Source of the DNA: Verrucomicrobiales bacterium
GTDB taxonomy: Bacteria > Verrucomicrobiota > Verrucomicrobiia > Verrucomicrobiales > DEV007
Assembly (NCBI GenBank): GCA_029213005.1
Contig: JARGPI010000003.1
Location: 1 to 64,000, forward strand
Length of the DNA stretch: 64,000 nucleotides
Reading direction: 5' to 3'
The translations under genes were made by a program, and so were the position numbers. The notes under the pieces were generated by a model. The model saw only the letters and a list, made by a program, of their open reading frames with translations. It had not been told where the DNA came from and did no database searches. Position 1 is the stretch's first letter; every line of letters begins with the position of its first letter. This document shows positions 25,944 to 35,001 of this stretch, piece by piece.

Positions 25944-26729
25944 ATGTCACACGAAGTAGTCGATTTCCAAAAACAAGTCATAGAGCGTTCCCACGATGTA
26001 CCGGTTGTCGTGGATTTTTGGGCAACCTGGTGCGGGCCATGTGTTTCTTTTGGTCCCGTCATCGAAAAAGCTGCCAAAGAAGCGGATGGCGCCTGGGAAT
26101 TGGTTAAAGTCGATTCCGATAAACATCCGGACCTCTCAACCCAATACGGGATCCGCAGCCTTCCGACCATAAAGCTGTTTAAGAACGGAGTGATCGTGGA
26201 TGAAAAGCTGGGAGCGATGCCGGAACCGGCTCTCAAAGAATGGATCCAACCCCACCTCGAATCCGCCGAGCCTGCGGACGATCGGATCGACCGGGTCCGC
26301 GACGCCATTGGCGAGGGGGATTTTGAAACCGCCACCAGCCTGCTGGAGGAGGTCCTCAAGGATCAGCCCGGGAACGAAGATGTGAAATTTATGCGGATTC
26401 AGGCTGCGCTCGCGATGGAGCCCGCCAGTGTCGCTGGATTGGTAAAGGAATTTGAGTTGGGATCTGCTTATCACGAGCGGGCCCAGTATTTGAACGAACT
26501 CGCCAAGCTGATCATCGCCGGTGGGGAAGGAGAGTTTCAGAATGGGCTCGACAGTCTTCGCAAAATTCAACTTCCTGAAGCGGCCGCGCAATGGATCACT
26601 GTTCTGGAGGGCGATCGGAATCACGATGGAGCGAAAACCGGACTGAAAAACCTATTCCTTTATCTGGGCAGAGAGCACGCGGTGACACAGGAATTCCAGC
26701 CAAAGTTCGCCTCTATTCTCTTTTCATAA
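25944..26729 (+). CDS. cnoX: Thioredoxin-TPR chaperone, CnoX/YbbN-like
   Basis: A protein of 261 aa. Residues 1-105 are a thioredoxin domain with active site WCGPC (C30, C33), VDFWATWC before it and the cis-proline loop SLPTIKLFKNG. The remainder is a TPR-like helical region typical of CnoX. E. coli CnoX has lost the CxxC reductase site; this one keeps both cysteines, as in some alphaproteobacterial proteins that retain redox activity. It probably protects proteins during oxidative or chlorine stress. It sits 15 bp upstream of msrB, a fitting operon partner. Confidence 0.88.
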   Translation: MSHEVVDFQKQVIERSHDVPVVVDFWATWCGPCVSFGPVIEKAAKEADGAWELVKVDSDKHPDLSTQYGIRSLPTIKLFKNGVIVDEKLGAMPEPALKEWIQPHLESAEPADDRIDRVRDAIGEGDFETATSLLEEVLKDQPGNEDVKFMRIQAALAMEPASVAGLVKEFELGSAYHERAQYLNELAKLIIAGGEGEFQNGLDSLRKIQLPEAAAQWITVLEGDRNHDGAKTGLKNLFLYLGREHAVTQEFQPKFASILFS

Positions 26730-26744
26730 AACAACCCGTAAATC

Positions 26745-27179
26745 ATGGCAGAAGAAACTGAAGAAGACCTGAAAAACCGACTGACTCCAATGCAATATCA
26801 GGTGGCTTGTCAATGTGGCACCGAGCCGCCTTTTAATAACGAATTCTGGGATAATAAAGAGCCGGGGATCTATCTCGATGTCATCTCGGGGAAACCGCTC
26901 TTTTCATCGAAGTCCAAATTCGACAGCGGCACCGGATGGCCAAGTTTTTTCGAGCCGATCGATGACGGCGAAATCGTGGAAGTGACGGATGAAAGTCACG
27001 GCATGCGCCGGGTCGAAGTTCGTTCCCGGACCGGGGATGCCCATCTCGGTCATGTCTTTCCGGACGGGCCGAAACCCACCGGTCTGCGGTATTGTATTAA
27101 CTCGGCGTCTCTGAAATTTATTCCGGCAACGGAACTCAAAGAAAACGGCCTCGAGAAATATCTCGATGAATTTGACTAG
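26745..27179 (+). CDS. msrB: Peptide-methionine (R)-S-oxide reductase
   Basis: A cytoplasmic protein of 144 aa. The catalytic cysteine is C117 in RYCINS, and [22 protein letters not shown] and the SH motif are present. The paired CxxC zinc ligands of many MsrB proteins are not present; only C22 and C24 are found near the N-terminus. The upstream thioredoxin-like gene is a plausible reductant or partner. An msrA gene lies 31 kb away in this window. Confidence 0.95.
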   Translation: MAEETEEDLKNRLTPMQYQVACQCGTEPPFNNEFWDNKEPGIYLDVISGKPLFSSKSKFDSGTGWPSFFEPIDDGEIVEVTDESHGMRRVEVRSRTGDAHLGHVFPDGPKPTGLRYCINSASLKFIPATELKENGLEKYLDEFD

Positions 27180-27293
27180 CAGGGAAAAATGATACGTCAG
27201 GGTTTTTATAATTTTTGGAGAGACGGTGTCAGGATGAGATGGTATTTTCTTTAAAAGGAATTTCAGATTACTCCGTTCTAAAGTTGGTACGAA

Positions 27294-28487
27294 ATGGCAA
27301 TCCCCAAACAACAGCGTGAAAGATTGATAAATCCCCTGGAGTACGGATCGCCGGGAACGGTTCCCTCCCTCCAGTTCGAACTTGAAAGACCAACCCATCT
27401 CAGTGGCAGAGAATTGGACGATTATCTGGATGCCGGCTGGTATCGACAGGGGCAGGGGCTTTTCACTACTTATTCGACTATATCTCGAAAGATCCTCATG
27501 GCGGCTCCCTGGATCCGCGTCGAGACTGACAAATACACGCTGAGCAAAAACCTTCGCCGACTGAAAAGCCGGAACGACAGTCGCCTCACTTACCATATCG
27601 GAAAAGCGATGGTGACACCCTATCGCGAGGAGCTGTTCCAGAAATTCCGGACCTATTTTAAAGGGGAGTTTTACGAAAGTCTTTCCAGCGCGCTCTATTG
27701 CTATCGCTCTCAGCCCGATTCGATTTTTGATTCCCGGGAGATCACTTTTTATCTCGACGGCGAGATGATCGGGTTCAGTTATTTTGATGTCGGTGAAAAC
27801 AGTATTGCCAGCATTCTGAACATCTACTCCGACGAACACATGAAGTACAGTCTCGGGATGTATGCCATCCTGCTGCAGCTGGAGTGGTGTGTGGAGAATG
27901 GCAAGAAATACTACTATCCGGGTTATGCAATGCCGGAGAATCCGCGGTTTGATTACAAATTGCGGATTGGGGGAATCGATTTTCTGGATCAAAAATCACG
28001 GCAATGGAAGCCGTGGAATGAGTTTCAGCTCGATGAAACCCCGCTCTATGAATACCGGGAAGCGATGGTGAAAGCCCGCGATCGTTTTTTCGGACTGGAC
28101 CTGGGGTGGCGCATTGGGGTTTACCTCAATCACAGCAATCCATGCCCGTTATTGATCGATCAAAGTGGTGCCGAGTTTCTTTCCCACCCGATTTTCCTAT
28201 CAGGAGATATATCGGATGAAACGAATCCTCTGGTGGTGGATTATGATTTGAAAGAGAAAGTCTACCGGCTGTTCCGTTGCAGTGCTTACCATCGGCAGCC
28301 TTATCCCGAGAACTATCAGAAGCACGAGGATGTGTTGTTTCCGGTAGATTTTGACTGTGCCGATTTTGGATGCGTCGCCTTGTTGACGCTCGATAAATTG
28401 CTCCTCAAAAGCGCGGATCTGTTAGAGATATACGAAGAAATTCGATTAAATGAATATGAACCGTGGCTCGACGATCTAATCAGGTAA
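27294..28487 (+). CDS. Arginyl-tRNA-protein transferase-like (Ate1/Bpt C-terminal fold) protein
   Basis: A protein of 397 aa. The central part KKYYYPGYAMPENPRFDYKL matches the conserved Y-Y-x-G-Y ... Y-K core of the GNAT-like Ate1/Bpt transferase fold. SYFDVGENSIASILNIY upstream is the other typical block. The N-terminal cysteine cluster used for substrate sensing in Ate1 is not evident. It may transfer an amino acid from tRNA to protein N-termini, but another acyl transfer is equally possible. No ClpS or Aat gene is adjacent. Confidence 0.7.
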   Translation: MAIPKQQRERLINPLEYGSPGTVPSLQFELERPTHLSGRELDDYLDAGWYRQGQGLFTTYSTISRKILMAAPWIRVETDKYTLSKNLRRLKSRNDSRLTYHIGKAMVTPYREELFQKFRTYFKGEFYESLSSALYCYRSQPDSIFDSREITFYLDGEMIGFSYFDVGENSIASILNIYSDEHMKYSLGMYAILLQLEWCVENGKKYYYPGYAMPENPRFDYKLRIGGIDFLDQKSRQWKPWNEFQLDETPLYEYREAMVKARDRFFGLDLGWRIGVYLNHSNPCPLLIDQSGAEFLSHPIFLSGDISDETNPLVVDYDLKEKVYRLFRCSAYHRQPYPENYQKHEDVLFPVDFDCADFGCVALLTLDKLLLKSADLLEIYEEIRLNEYEPWLDDLIR

Positions 28488-28520
28488 CCGAAGATTCACC
28501 CCACACGCTAGATTCCGGAT

Positions 28521-28537
28521 TGATTCACGATGAATCA
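28521..28537. promoter_or_regulatory. Inverted repeat upstream of the amidase gene
   Basis: Perfect 7-bp arms TGATTCA / TGAATCA around CGA, 25 bp before the amidase ATG and 34 bp after the preceding stop. It could be an operator or a small hairpin. It is not the same as the nitrate-island box. Confidence 0.4.
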
Positions 28538-28562
28538 TGACAAGGTTGCTTTTTTAAGATAG

Positions 28563-29333
28563 ATGAGACGACGAGGCTGTTCATGTGGAACGATGGTATT
28601 GATCCTGCTCTCCCTCGTCGCAGGTGTGCTTTTCTGGATCGCCTATCCCATTCTTTTCTCTCCGCCAATGGATCCTGCGGATACACCGTGGCCGGGCGAA
28701 CTGACGTTGATAGAACGCGCGGAATGGGGAGAAGAGGAAATTTCCCACCCCGAAAAAATTGACCCGATGGTCAGTGTGAGTCGCATCACAATTCATCACG
28801 ACGGGATGCCTCCTTTGCCGATGAAAACGGAGTCTCAGATTAAATCCCGCATTGTTTCAATCCGGAAGTCGCACTCCAAAAAGTATGCAGACATCGGGTA
28901 TCATTTCATCATCGATCCGCTGGGTCGCGTCTGGGAGGGACGGCCGATAGACTTCCAAGGGGCGCACGTTCAGGGGCAAAATGAGAACAATGTCGGTATT
29001 TTATTTCTCGGGAATACCTACGAAGATAAACCCACCGAAGCCGCACTGGACGGCATGTTCCGTTTTATCCGGTATCTGAGATTGCGCTTTGAGATCGATG
29101 AGGATCAGATCAAGACTCATCGCGAGCTCGCGCAAACCGGTTGCCCCGGCAAATTTCTGCAGGAGGAAATCGTGAAAGCCCGGAAAGCAGGGAAGCTGAA
29201 AGTCGCTCCTCCACCTATTTTTGCATTCGACAGTGACGAGTATATCAAGCGCTTGCAGAAGTTCGCCGAGAAGGTAATCGAGGCTTTTGAAGAGCTGATG
29301 CCGGAAAAAAGCGGCGTTAAATCCGCCCCTTGA
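28563..29333 (+). CDS. Membrane-anchored N-acetylmuramoyl-L-alanine amidase (PGRP/Amidase_2)
   Basis: A protein of 256 aa with a hydrophobic anchor at residues 11-31, so the domain faces the periplasm. The zinc amidase fold shows ITIHHDGM (H78), IGYHFIIDPLGRVWEGR (Y113), H186 in KTHREL and C194 in TGCPG. These match the H, Y, H, C set of active PGRP-type amidases. It would cut the amide bond between MurNAc and the stem peptide. It probably functions in cell-wall turnover and has no obvious operon partner. Confidence 0.9.
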   Translation: MRRRGCSCGTMVLILLSLVAGVLFWIAYPILFSPPMDPADTPWPGELTLIERAEWGEEEISHPEKIDPMVSVSRITIHHDGMPPLPMKTESQIKSRIVSIRKSHSKKYADIGYHFIIDPLGRVWEGRPIDFQGAHVQGQNENNVGILFLGNTYEDKPTEAALDGMFRFIRYLRLRFEIDEDQIKTHRELAQTGCPGKFLQEEIVKARKAGKLKVAPPPIFAFDSDEYIKRLQKFAEKVIEAFEELMPEKSGVKSAP

Positions 29334-29367
29334 ATCCGTCCCGGTTCAGCGCAGGATTTGGGATTCG

Positions 29368-30585
29368 ATGATCAATCTCAAAATCTTCTGTGCTGTCCTG
29401 TTTTGCTTCACCTCCGTATCCGCCGAAGAATGGCCGGGCTGGCGCGGCCCCCGTGGTGACGGTTCCTCGGAGTCTCAAACGGTTCCACTGAAATGGGATG
29501 TCGAAAAGGATACTGTCTGGAAAACTCCGATTCCCGGGACCGGGCACGCGTCTCCGATCGTCTGGAAAGATCGGATTTTTCTCGTGTCGGCCGAAGAGGG
29601 AAAAAACTCCCGGAGTTTGATTTGCCTGAAAAGAAGCTCCGGGGAAATCCTCTGGAGCAAGTCCGTATTGATCTCCGACTTCGAAGATATACACCGGTTT
29701 AACAGCCGGGCTTCGAGCACTCCGGTGACTGATGGTGAGGCTGTCTTTGTAAGTTTTCTCGATGGATCGGATATGTATATTTCCGCTTTCGACTTTGAAG
29801 GTGAAAAGCTTTGGGAAAAACGTCCCGGTATCTTTTCGAGTAAGCACGGATATTGCTCCAGTCCGGTGCTGTGGAAAGACAAAATTATCATCAACGGCGA
29901 TCACGATGGTGATGCCTACATCGTTGCGCTGGATAAAAAGACCGGGGAAACCATCTGGAAAACGGACCGCCCTAACAAAACGAGAAGCTACTGCACGCCG
30001 ATTATCCGGACGATCGATGGGCGGAACCAGTTGATCCTGTCAGGTAGTAAATCGGTGACCAGCTACGATCCGGACTCCGGTAAGCAGCACTGGTTGATTG
30101 ACGGGCCGACCGAGCAGTTTGTGGCATCTTTGGTTTACAACGGCGAGTATCTATTCATGACCTGCGGCTTTCCTGCTAAACATATGCTGGCGATTGATCC
30201 GACGGGTTCCGGTAATGTGACGGAAACCCATATCGCATGGCGGGATACGGCAGGTGCATCTTATGTTCCCAGCCCGGTGTCGGTGGGGGATTATTTCGTG
30301 GTGGTTGCGGATAACGGGGTGGCGAGTTGTTTTGTCAGTAAAACCGGCGAAAGGCTATGGAGAGAGCGCCTTCCCGGAAAGCATAGTGCGTCCATGGTTA
30401 CCGTTCGAGGGCAGGCTGTGTTTTTGTCCGATCTGGGAGTTATGTCAGTGGTGGAGCCCGGTGCGGAATTTGTGATCCAATATCAAAGTGAATTAGGGGA
30501 GGAAACCTACGCCTCCCCGGTGATTCATAATGATCAATGGCTACTCCGTGGCGTGGATCATCTCTATTGTATCGGGAGGAACTAG
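29368..30585 (+). CDS. Secreted PQQ-like beta-propeller protein
   Basis: A protein of 405 aa. A signal peptide (IFCAVLFCFTSVSAEEW, residues 5-21) is followed by repeated W-motif blades. Examples are EEWPGWRGPRGDGSS, KDTVWKTPIPGTGHASPIVW, GEILWSK and GETIWKT. No PQQ-dehydrogenase catalytic residues were recognised, so it is best treated as a binding or scaffold propeller. A terminator follows. A second protein of this type lies at 55345-56676. Confidence 0.88.
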   Translation: MINLKIFCAVLFCFTSVSAEEWPGWRGPRGDGSSESQTVPLKWDVEKDTVWKTPIPGTGHASPIVWKDRIFLVSAEEGKNSRSLICLKRSSGEILWSKSVLISDFEDIHRFNSRASSTPVTDGEAVFVSFLDGSDMYISAFDFEGEKLWEKRPGIFSSKHGYCSSPVLWKDKIIINGDHDGDAYIVALDKKTGETIWKTDRPNKTRSYCTPIIRTIDGRNQLILSGSKSVTSYDPDSGKQHWLIDGPTEQFVASLVYNGEYLFMTCGFPAKHMLAIDPTGSGNVTETHIAWRDTAGASYVPSPVSVGDYFVVVADNGVASCFVSKTGERLWRERLPGKHSASMVTVRGQAVFLSDLGVMSVVEPGAEFVIQYQSELGEETYASPVIHNDQWLLRGVDHLYCIGRN

Positions 30586-30592
30586 TACGTGG

Positions 30593-30622
30593 AAAACACC
30601 ACCCTTCCGGATGGTGTTTTTT
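30593..30622. terminator. Terminator between convergent genes
   Basis: AAAACACCA / TGGTGTTTT stem with a 10-nt loop and flanking T-run on the + strand. It separates the PQQ protein and the OmpA-like protein. Confidence 0.85.
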
Positions 30623-30640
30623 GTAGGTTACTATCCTTGA

Positions 30641-31639
30641 TTAGTTATTTCCAGCCACGCTGATTGTTTTGAGCGCATTCAATTTTTCAGCGAACTCAGC
30701 ACGGTCGGCTTCATTCGAGAGAGTGATGTTTTTCTCAAGGAAGTCGACGAGGCCCTGTAGAGGATTGGCAACTGGTGCAGCGGTGTTATCGGCTACCACA
30801 TTTTCCACTACCGGAGCGGGAGCTTTTGGCTGAGGTGCTGGCTCACTTGGGGCAGGGGCGGGAGCTGTCGTTCCGGTTTCAATAGTGCTTTGCTGAATGG
30901 GGGCTTGCTGCACGACCGGCTGTTGGGTCGGTGCCTGTTGGAAAACGGCGGTCTGAGCGTTGAGAGGAGCTGAAGCAATCTGAGGAGTGACCACGTGAGT
31001 TTCAACGGCCTGATGCTGATTCACCGGTTCCACGACGCTGATCAGTTGCTGGACAGGACGGGGAAAATTGATCACCCAGATTTCAGCAACCCGGTTGTGA
31101 TGCAGTCCGTGCTGATACAATTCCACTTCTTCGCCCATCGGAACCGTAGTGGCCTGCAATTCGATACCGTGATTCCACGCGACATGGCTGATGTGATTCT
31201 TCACCAGATTGGCGCGGAGGTCTGACAGCCGATAGTTGGCTGCTGCAGGGCCTGATTTGTCGGCATATCCCAGAACCACAACCAGCGAGTTTGGATTGTG
31301 AGCAATGCCCGACCGCAAAATCCAGTTTTCGATGTCGTATTTCGCACTGGATCCGAGCCAGCTTTCGCCCTTCCGGTATTCAACCCGGCCCAGTAATTTG
31401 ACCGTGGACGCAGAAAGCGCGGAATGTTGAACCGCCAGAATATTTGAGCCGTTATGGGAGCAACCGTGGTGGCGGGGAGCAATGCTGAGGCGCTGTAAGA
31501 GCAGGGCCTTCGAATCCCGCTCCACACCGTAACCGTGCGATTGGCAGGGAGTGTGACCTCCGTAGTATTTGAATTGGTCTGCCTGAGCTGCGGTAAAAGT
31601 CAGGGCGATAGCGGCTGATGCTGAGAGTAGTTTTTTCAT
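30641..31639 (-). CDS. Secreted OmpA-like protein with Gln/Pro/Ala-rich tail
   Basis: A protein of 332 aa with a signal peptide (SASAAIALTFTAAQA). Residues about 75-195 resemble a degenerate OmpA-C domain. VVVLGYADKSGPAAANYRLS matches the G-x-D-x-G ... N-x-x-LS pattern, and HHNRVAEIWVI ends it. This domain normally binds peptidoglycan. A low-complexity QAP/APAP region covers about 230-295, and a final helix (LVDFLEKNITLSNEADRAEF) completes it. A structural role at the envelope is likely. It is divergent from comM. Confidence 0.65.
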   Translation of the reverse strand: MKKLLSASAAIALTFTAAQADQFKYYGGHTPCQSHGYGVERDSKALLLQRLSIAPRHHGCSHNGSNILAVQHSALSASTVKLLGRVEYRKGESWLGSSAKYDIENWILRSGIAHNPNSLVVVLGYADKSGPAAANYRLSDLRANLVKNHISHVAWNHGIELQATTVPMGEEVELYQHGLHHNRVAEIWVINFPRPVQQLISVVEPVNQHQAVETHVVTPQIASAPLNAQTAVFQQAPTQQPVVQQAPIQQSTIETGTTAPAPAPSEPAPQPKAPAPVVENVVADNTAAPVANPLQGLVDFLEKNITLSNEADRAEFAEKLNALKTISVAGNN

Positions 31640-31774
31640 TTTTTTGAATGGTTTTGAGTATTAAAAATTGGTTTCACAGCTGTTTTACCCATCGCCATTT
31701 GTTGGTTACAAAATTTCTCAGCCGAATGAAAAGGTGGCGGAAATCAAAAAATTAATCGTATTTGGGTTTACAAC

Positions 31775-31790
31775 GCGTTCAATTGAACGC
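31775..31790. promoter_or_regulatory. Perfect 16-bp palindrome, candidate LexA operator for comM
   Basis: GCGTTCAATTGAACGC, ending 20 bp before the comM start codon. Its core GTTC-N4-GAAC fits what I recall of the verrucomicrobial LexA operator. The flanking bases are C/G instead of T/A. Confidence 0.55.
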
Positions 31791-31810
31791 CATATTGGGC
31801 ATTCAAAGAA

Positions 31811-33364
31811 ATGTCCCTTGTTTGTATTCATGCTGGGGCCCTTCATGGGGTCGATGCTCTTCCGGTTGAGGTTGAGGTGAACGCTGCTTCCAGTGGCAAT
31901 TTGGATATCAAAATCGTGGGCCTGCCCGATGCCGCAGTGCGCGAGAGTATCGATCGCGTCGTAACGGCGATTCGTAACACCGGTCTGAGCTGGCCAAACA
32001 AACCGATCACGATCAATCTCGCTCCGGCAGATATCCGGAAGGAGGGGCCGATTTTTGATTTGCCCATCGCAATCGGGATGGCCGCCCTCGATGAAAACAA
32101 GAATGGTAAACTCAAGGACGGTGCGCTCGAGAAATGCGCCATCGTCGGCGAACTGGCGCTGGACGGTCGGGTGCGACCGATCAAGGGAATCCTGTCTTTG
32201 ACGCTCCAGGCCAGAGATCACGGCCTGAAAGCGATCCTGGTCCCGAAAGATAATGCCAAAGAAGCTGCGATCGTTGATGGGATCTATGTGTATGGAGTCA
32301 GCGATATCGGGGAGGCATTTATGCTGCTGCGGGGTGAGGGTTCGATATCACCGGAGAAACTGGACCGGGAATCCTTTTTTCGGACAAAGCGAAATTACGA
32401 AACTGATTTTAACGACGTCAAAGGACAGGCCCACGCCAAGCGGGCCATGGAGGTTGCTATGGCCGGCAACCACAATTCTCTGATGCTGGGTAGTCCCGGA
32501 ACCGGGAAGTCGATGATTGCGAAACGTCTTCCGACGATTCTTCCGGTAATGACTGAGGAGGAGGCGATTGAAACGACAAAGATCCATTCGATCGCGGGCC
32601 TCGTTGATACCAAAAACTGTTTCCTTGCGACTCGTCCATTTCGGGCTCCGCATCATACCATCTCAGATGCTGGCTTACTCGGGGGAAGTAGTAATCCGAG
32701 CCCCGGTGAAGTCAGTCTCGCTCACAACGGGATTCTTTTTCTGGATGAATTGCCCGAATTTCGACGATCAACTCTGGAGGTGCTTCGACAACCGCTGGAA
32801 GATGGCTATGTGACCATTTCGCGAGCCGCCGGAAAATTCACCTTTCCGAGCCGGTTCTCGATGGTGTGCGCGATGAATCCCTGCCCCTGCGGGTATCTCG
32901 GCGATCCGACGCGCGATTGTCGATGTTCCCCCAACCAGATCGAAAAATACCGGCAGCGCATCAGTGGGCCTCTTCTGGACCGGATCGATCTTCATGTCGA
33001 TGTGCCCGCGGTGAACTACAAAGAGCTCCGGAGCGATTCCGGAGGTGAGAGTTCCGAAGTGATTCGGGCCCGGGTCGAAGCGGCGCGTCAAATCCAATAT
33101 GACCGGCTCAAAGAACATCCCGGCATCAATAGTAATGCTGATATGACGAGCCGCCTCGTAGCCCGGCATTGCCGCATCGACGGGAAGAGCGAAAAGACGC
33201 TCGAACAGGCGATGGATACGCTTAATTTCAGCGCTCGCGCCTACGATAGGATCCTGAAAGTCTCAAGAACTCTGGCGGATCTGGAGGCATCCACAGATAT
33301 TCAGGAAATACATATTATGGAGGCAATCCAGTACCGTACTTTGGATCGTAACTTGTGGGTGTAG
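31811..33364 (+). CDS. comM: YifB/ComM family Mg-chelatase-like AAA+ helicase
   Basis: A protein of 517 aa. The N-terminal Lon-like ChlI fold runs to about residue 180 ([20 protein letters not shown]). The AAA+ module has Walker A GSPGTGKS (227-234), Walker [11 protein letters not shown], and zinc-type cysteines in [10 protein letters not shown]...CRCSP. ComM promotes branch migration during integration of transformed DNA. The start [16 protein letters not shown] is the family start. The palindrome just upstream suggests DNA-damage control. Confidence 0.95.
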   Translation: MSLVCIHAGALHGVDALPVEVEVNAASSGNLDIKIVGLPDAAVRESIDRVVTAIRNTGLSWPNKPITINLAPADIRKEGPIFDLPIAIGMAALDENKNGKLKDGALEKCAIVGELALDGRVRPIKGILSLTLQARDHGLKAILVPKDNAKEAAIVDGIYVYGVSDIGEAFMLLRGEGSISPEKLDRESFFRTKRNYETDFNDVKGQAHAKRAMEVAMAGNHNSLMLGSPGTGKSMIAKRLPTILPVMTEEEAIETTKIHSIAGLVDTKNCFLATRPFRAPHHTISDAGLLGGSSNPSPGEVSLAHNGILFLDELPEFRRSTLEVLRQPLEDGYVTISRAAGKFTFPSRFSMVCAMNPCPCGYLGDPTRDCRCSPNQIEKYRQRISGPLLDRIDLHVDVPAVNYKELRSDSGGESSEVIRARVEAARQIQYDRLKEHPGINSNADMTSRLVARHCRIDGKSEKTLEQAMDTLNFSARAYDRILKVSRTLADLEASTDIQEIHIMEAIQYRTLDRNLWV

Positions 33365-33471
33365 CAGTTGAAATAAAGGCCTTCTATAGTTTCCCGATTT
33401 AGGAATAAAGCCGATTTGTTTGGACAAAGGTATTGCGGTCACCTACGGTCAGATACACCGAATACATTTTT

Positions 33472-33500
33472 CAGCCTGCTGTCAGGCTGGACTTTATTTT
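33472..33500 (+). terminator. Probable weak terminator after comM
   Basis: CAGCCTG / CAGGCTG stem around CTGT, followed by an interrupted T-rich stretch. It lies 107 bp past the stop codon. Confidence 0.5.
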
Positions 33501-33622
33501 GTAGGATCGGATTGTTAGGAGTTGGAGTTTAGCGTGTTGCTATGCCGATTCCGAAATTGGTAAGTTACACTTTTCTGGATAGGGAGAGTCGCCCCAATAT
33601 TTTAGTTTTAACAGAAAAAATT

Positions 33623-33748
33623 ATGGGAGACAAATCACCAAAATCAAAGCAGAAGAACAAAAACCAGAAAGACAACAAAGTGTCCGCTGCCAACAGTGAG
33701 AAAAAGCGGGTTTCGGATAGTAAAAAGAAACCGAAAACCACGGATTGA
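33623..33748 (+). CDS. Tiny lysine-rich conserved protein
   Basis: A protein of 41 aa starting MGDKSPKSKQKNKNQKDNKV, hydrophilic and basic throughout. I recall the MGDKSPKSKQ start as that of a conserved hypothetical family with this length and composition. A longer frame from 33542 adds a leader without family resemblance, so I use this ATG. It probably binds nucleic acid, but no function is known. It lies 31 bp before the desaturase gene. Confidence 0.7.
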   Translation: MGDKSPKSKQKNKNQKDNKVSAANSEKKRVSDSKKKPKTTD

Positions 33749-33779
33749 TCTGTGAGTTCAGGTTGCCCGGGTCTTTTTA

Positions 33780-34883
33780 ATGGATACACAGGCTCAATTC
33801 GCAGACCAGGGCAAAGAGTCCGGAGATGCCGCGGAGGCGATCGATCGCAGGGGTGAAGTTGCCCGCTGGAAAGCCGTCGTGTCGGAGTATCAGAAGCCGA
33901 ATTTCTGGGTGGCGAGTTGGCAGATCATCAATTCGGTTGGCGCTTATGCCGTCCTCTGGTATTTGATGTATTTGAGTTTGTCAGTCTCGTGGCTGCTTAC
34001 CTTTCCTCTTGCCGTTCTTGCAGGCGGGTTTCTCGTCCGGGTCTTTATTATTTTTCATGACTGCGGACATGGTTCATTTTTTAAATCGCAGCGGGCCAAT
34101 CATATATGGGGATGGATTACCGGTTTACTGACATTCACGCCCTACTATCATTGGAGGTGGGAGCACTCGGTTCATCACTCCACCAACGGGGATCTCGATC
34201 GTAGGGGGATCGGAGATATATGGACTTACACGGTGACTGAGTATCTTCAGTCGTCCCGTTGGGAAAAGTTTTCCTACCATCTGGCTCGTCACCCGCTCAT
34301 CTTATTTGTACTGGCGCCGGTATTTCTATTTGTCATCAGAGAGCGTTTTTTCTCGCCGAAAGCAAAACCACGGGAGGTGAAATCGGTGATGATGATGAAT
34401 GTTGCGGTGATCGCTCTGGCCGCCTGTCTGATAGCGGTATATGGAGTTGTTCCCTGGTTGATTATCCAGTTAACGACCGTCGGCGTCGCTAGCACTGCCG
34501 GGGTTTGGTTGTTCTATATTCAACATCAATTCGATGGTGCTTACTGGGAGCGGAGTGAAGACTGGGATTATACCGCTGCAGCATTGCAGGGAAGTTCTTA
34601 CTACAAATTGCCAAAGGTATTTCAGTGGTTTTCGGGAAATATCGGATTTCATCATATCCATCACCTCAGTTCCCGAATTCCCAACTACAATCTCGAACGG
34701 TGCCACCGTTCCGATCCGATGTTTGAAGCGATAAAGCCGTTAACGATGGCGGGAAGTTTAAAATCAATCACTTTCCGGTTGTGGGATGAAGAGTCTCGGA
34801 AACTCATCAGTTTTCGCCAGCTTAAGCGTCAGCAGAGAAGCGGGAATAGGGCAGAGGAAGGGCTGGAGCCCAGTCAGGTTTAA
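33780..34883 (+). CDS. Membrane fatty acid desaturase
   Basis: A protein of 367 aa with four main hydrophobic spans. The three histidine boxes of the di-iron site are HDCGH (93-97), HSVHH (129-133) and HHIHH near residue 298. It introduces a double bond into acyl chains in the inner membrane, and the pattern fits the delta-12/omega-3 type group. Position specificity cannot be read from sequence. The ATG at 33780 is 31 bp after the small basic protein gene. Confidence 0.92.
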   Translation: MDTQAQFADQGKESGDAAEAIDRRGEVARWKAVVSEYQKPNFWVASWQIINSVGAYAVLWYLMYLSLSVSWLLTFPLAVLAGGFLVRVFIIFHDCGHGSFFKSQRANHIWGWITGLLTFTPYYHWRWEHSVHHSTNGDLDRRGIGDIWTYTVTEYLQSSRWEKFSYHLARHPLILFVLAPVFLFVIRERFFSPKAKPREVKSVMMMNVAVIALAACLIAVYGVVPWLIIQLTTVGVASTAGVWLFYIQHQFDGAYWERSEDWDYTAAALQGSSYYKLPKVFQWFSGNIGFHHIHHLSSRIPNYNLERCHRSDPMFEAIKPLTMAGSLKSITFRLWDEESRKLISFRQLKRQQRSGNRAEEGLEPSQV

Positions 34884-35001
34884 GCTGTCGATGGATGGGT
34901 GTGGGTTCGATTTTATATTTCCCGGAATCGGGAATCGCCTATTGCGTATTGGATCGAACGGAAGTCTATTGGGTTATGACTATTTGTGACTGGAGTGAAT
35001 C

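Noticed and set aside
26904..27992. A 362-aa open frame on the - strand
   Set aside because: It lies antisense to msrB and the Ate1-like gene, both of which have clear family motifs.
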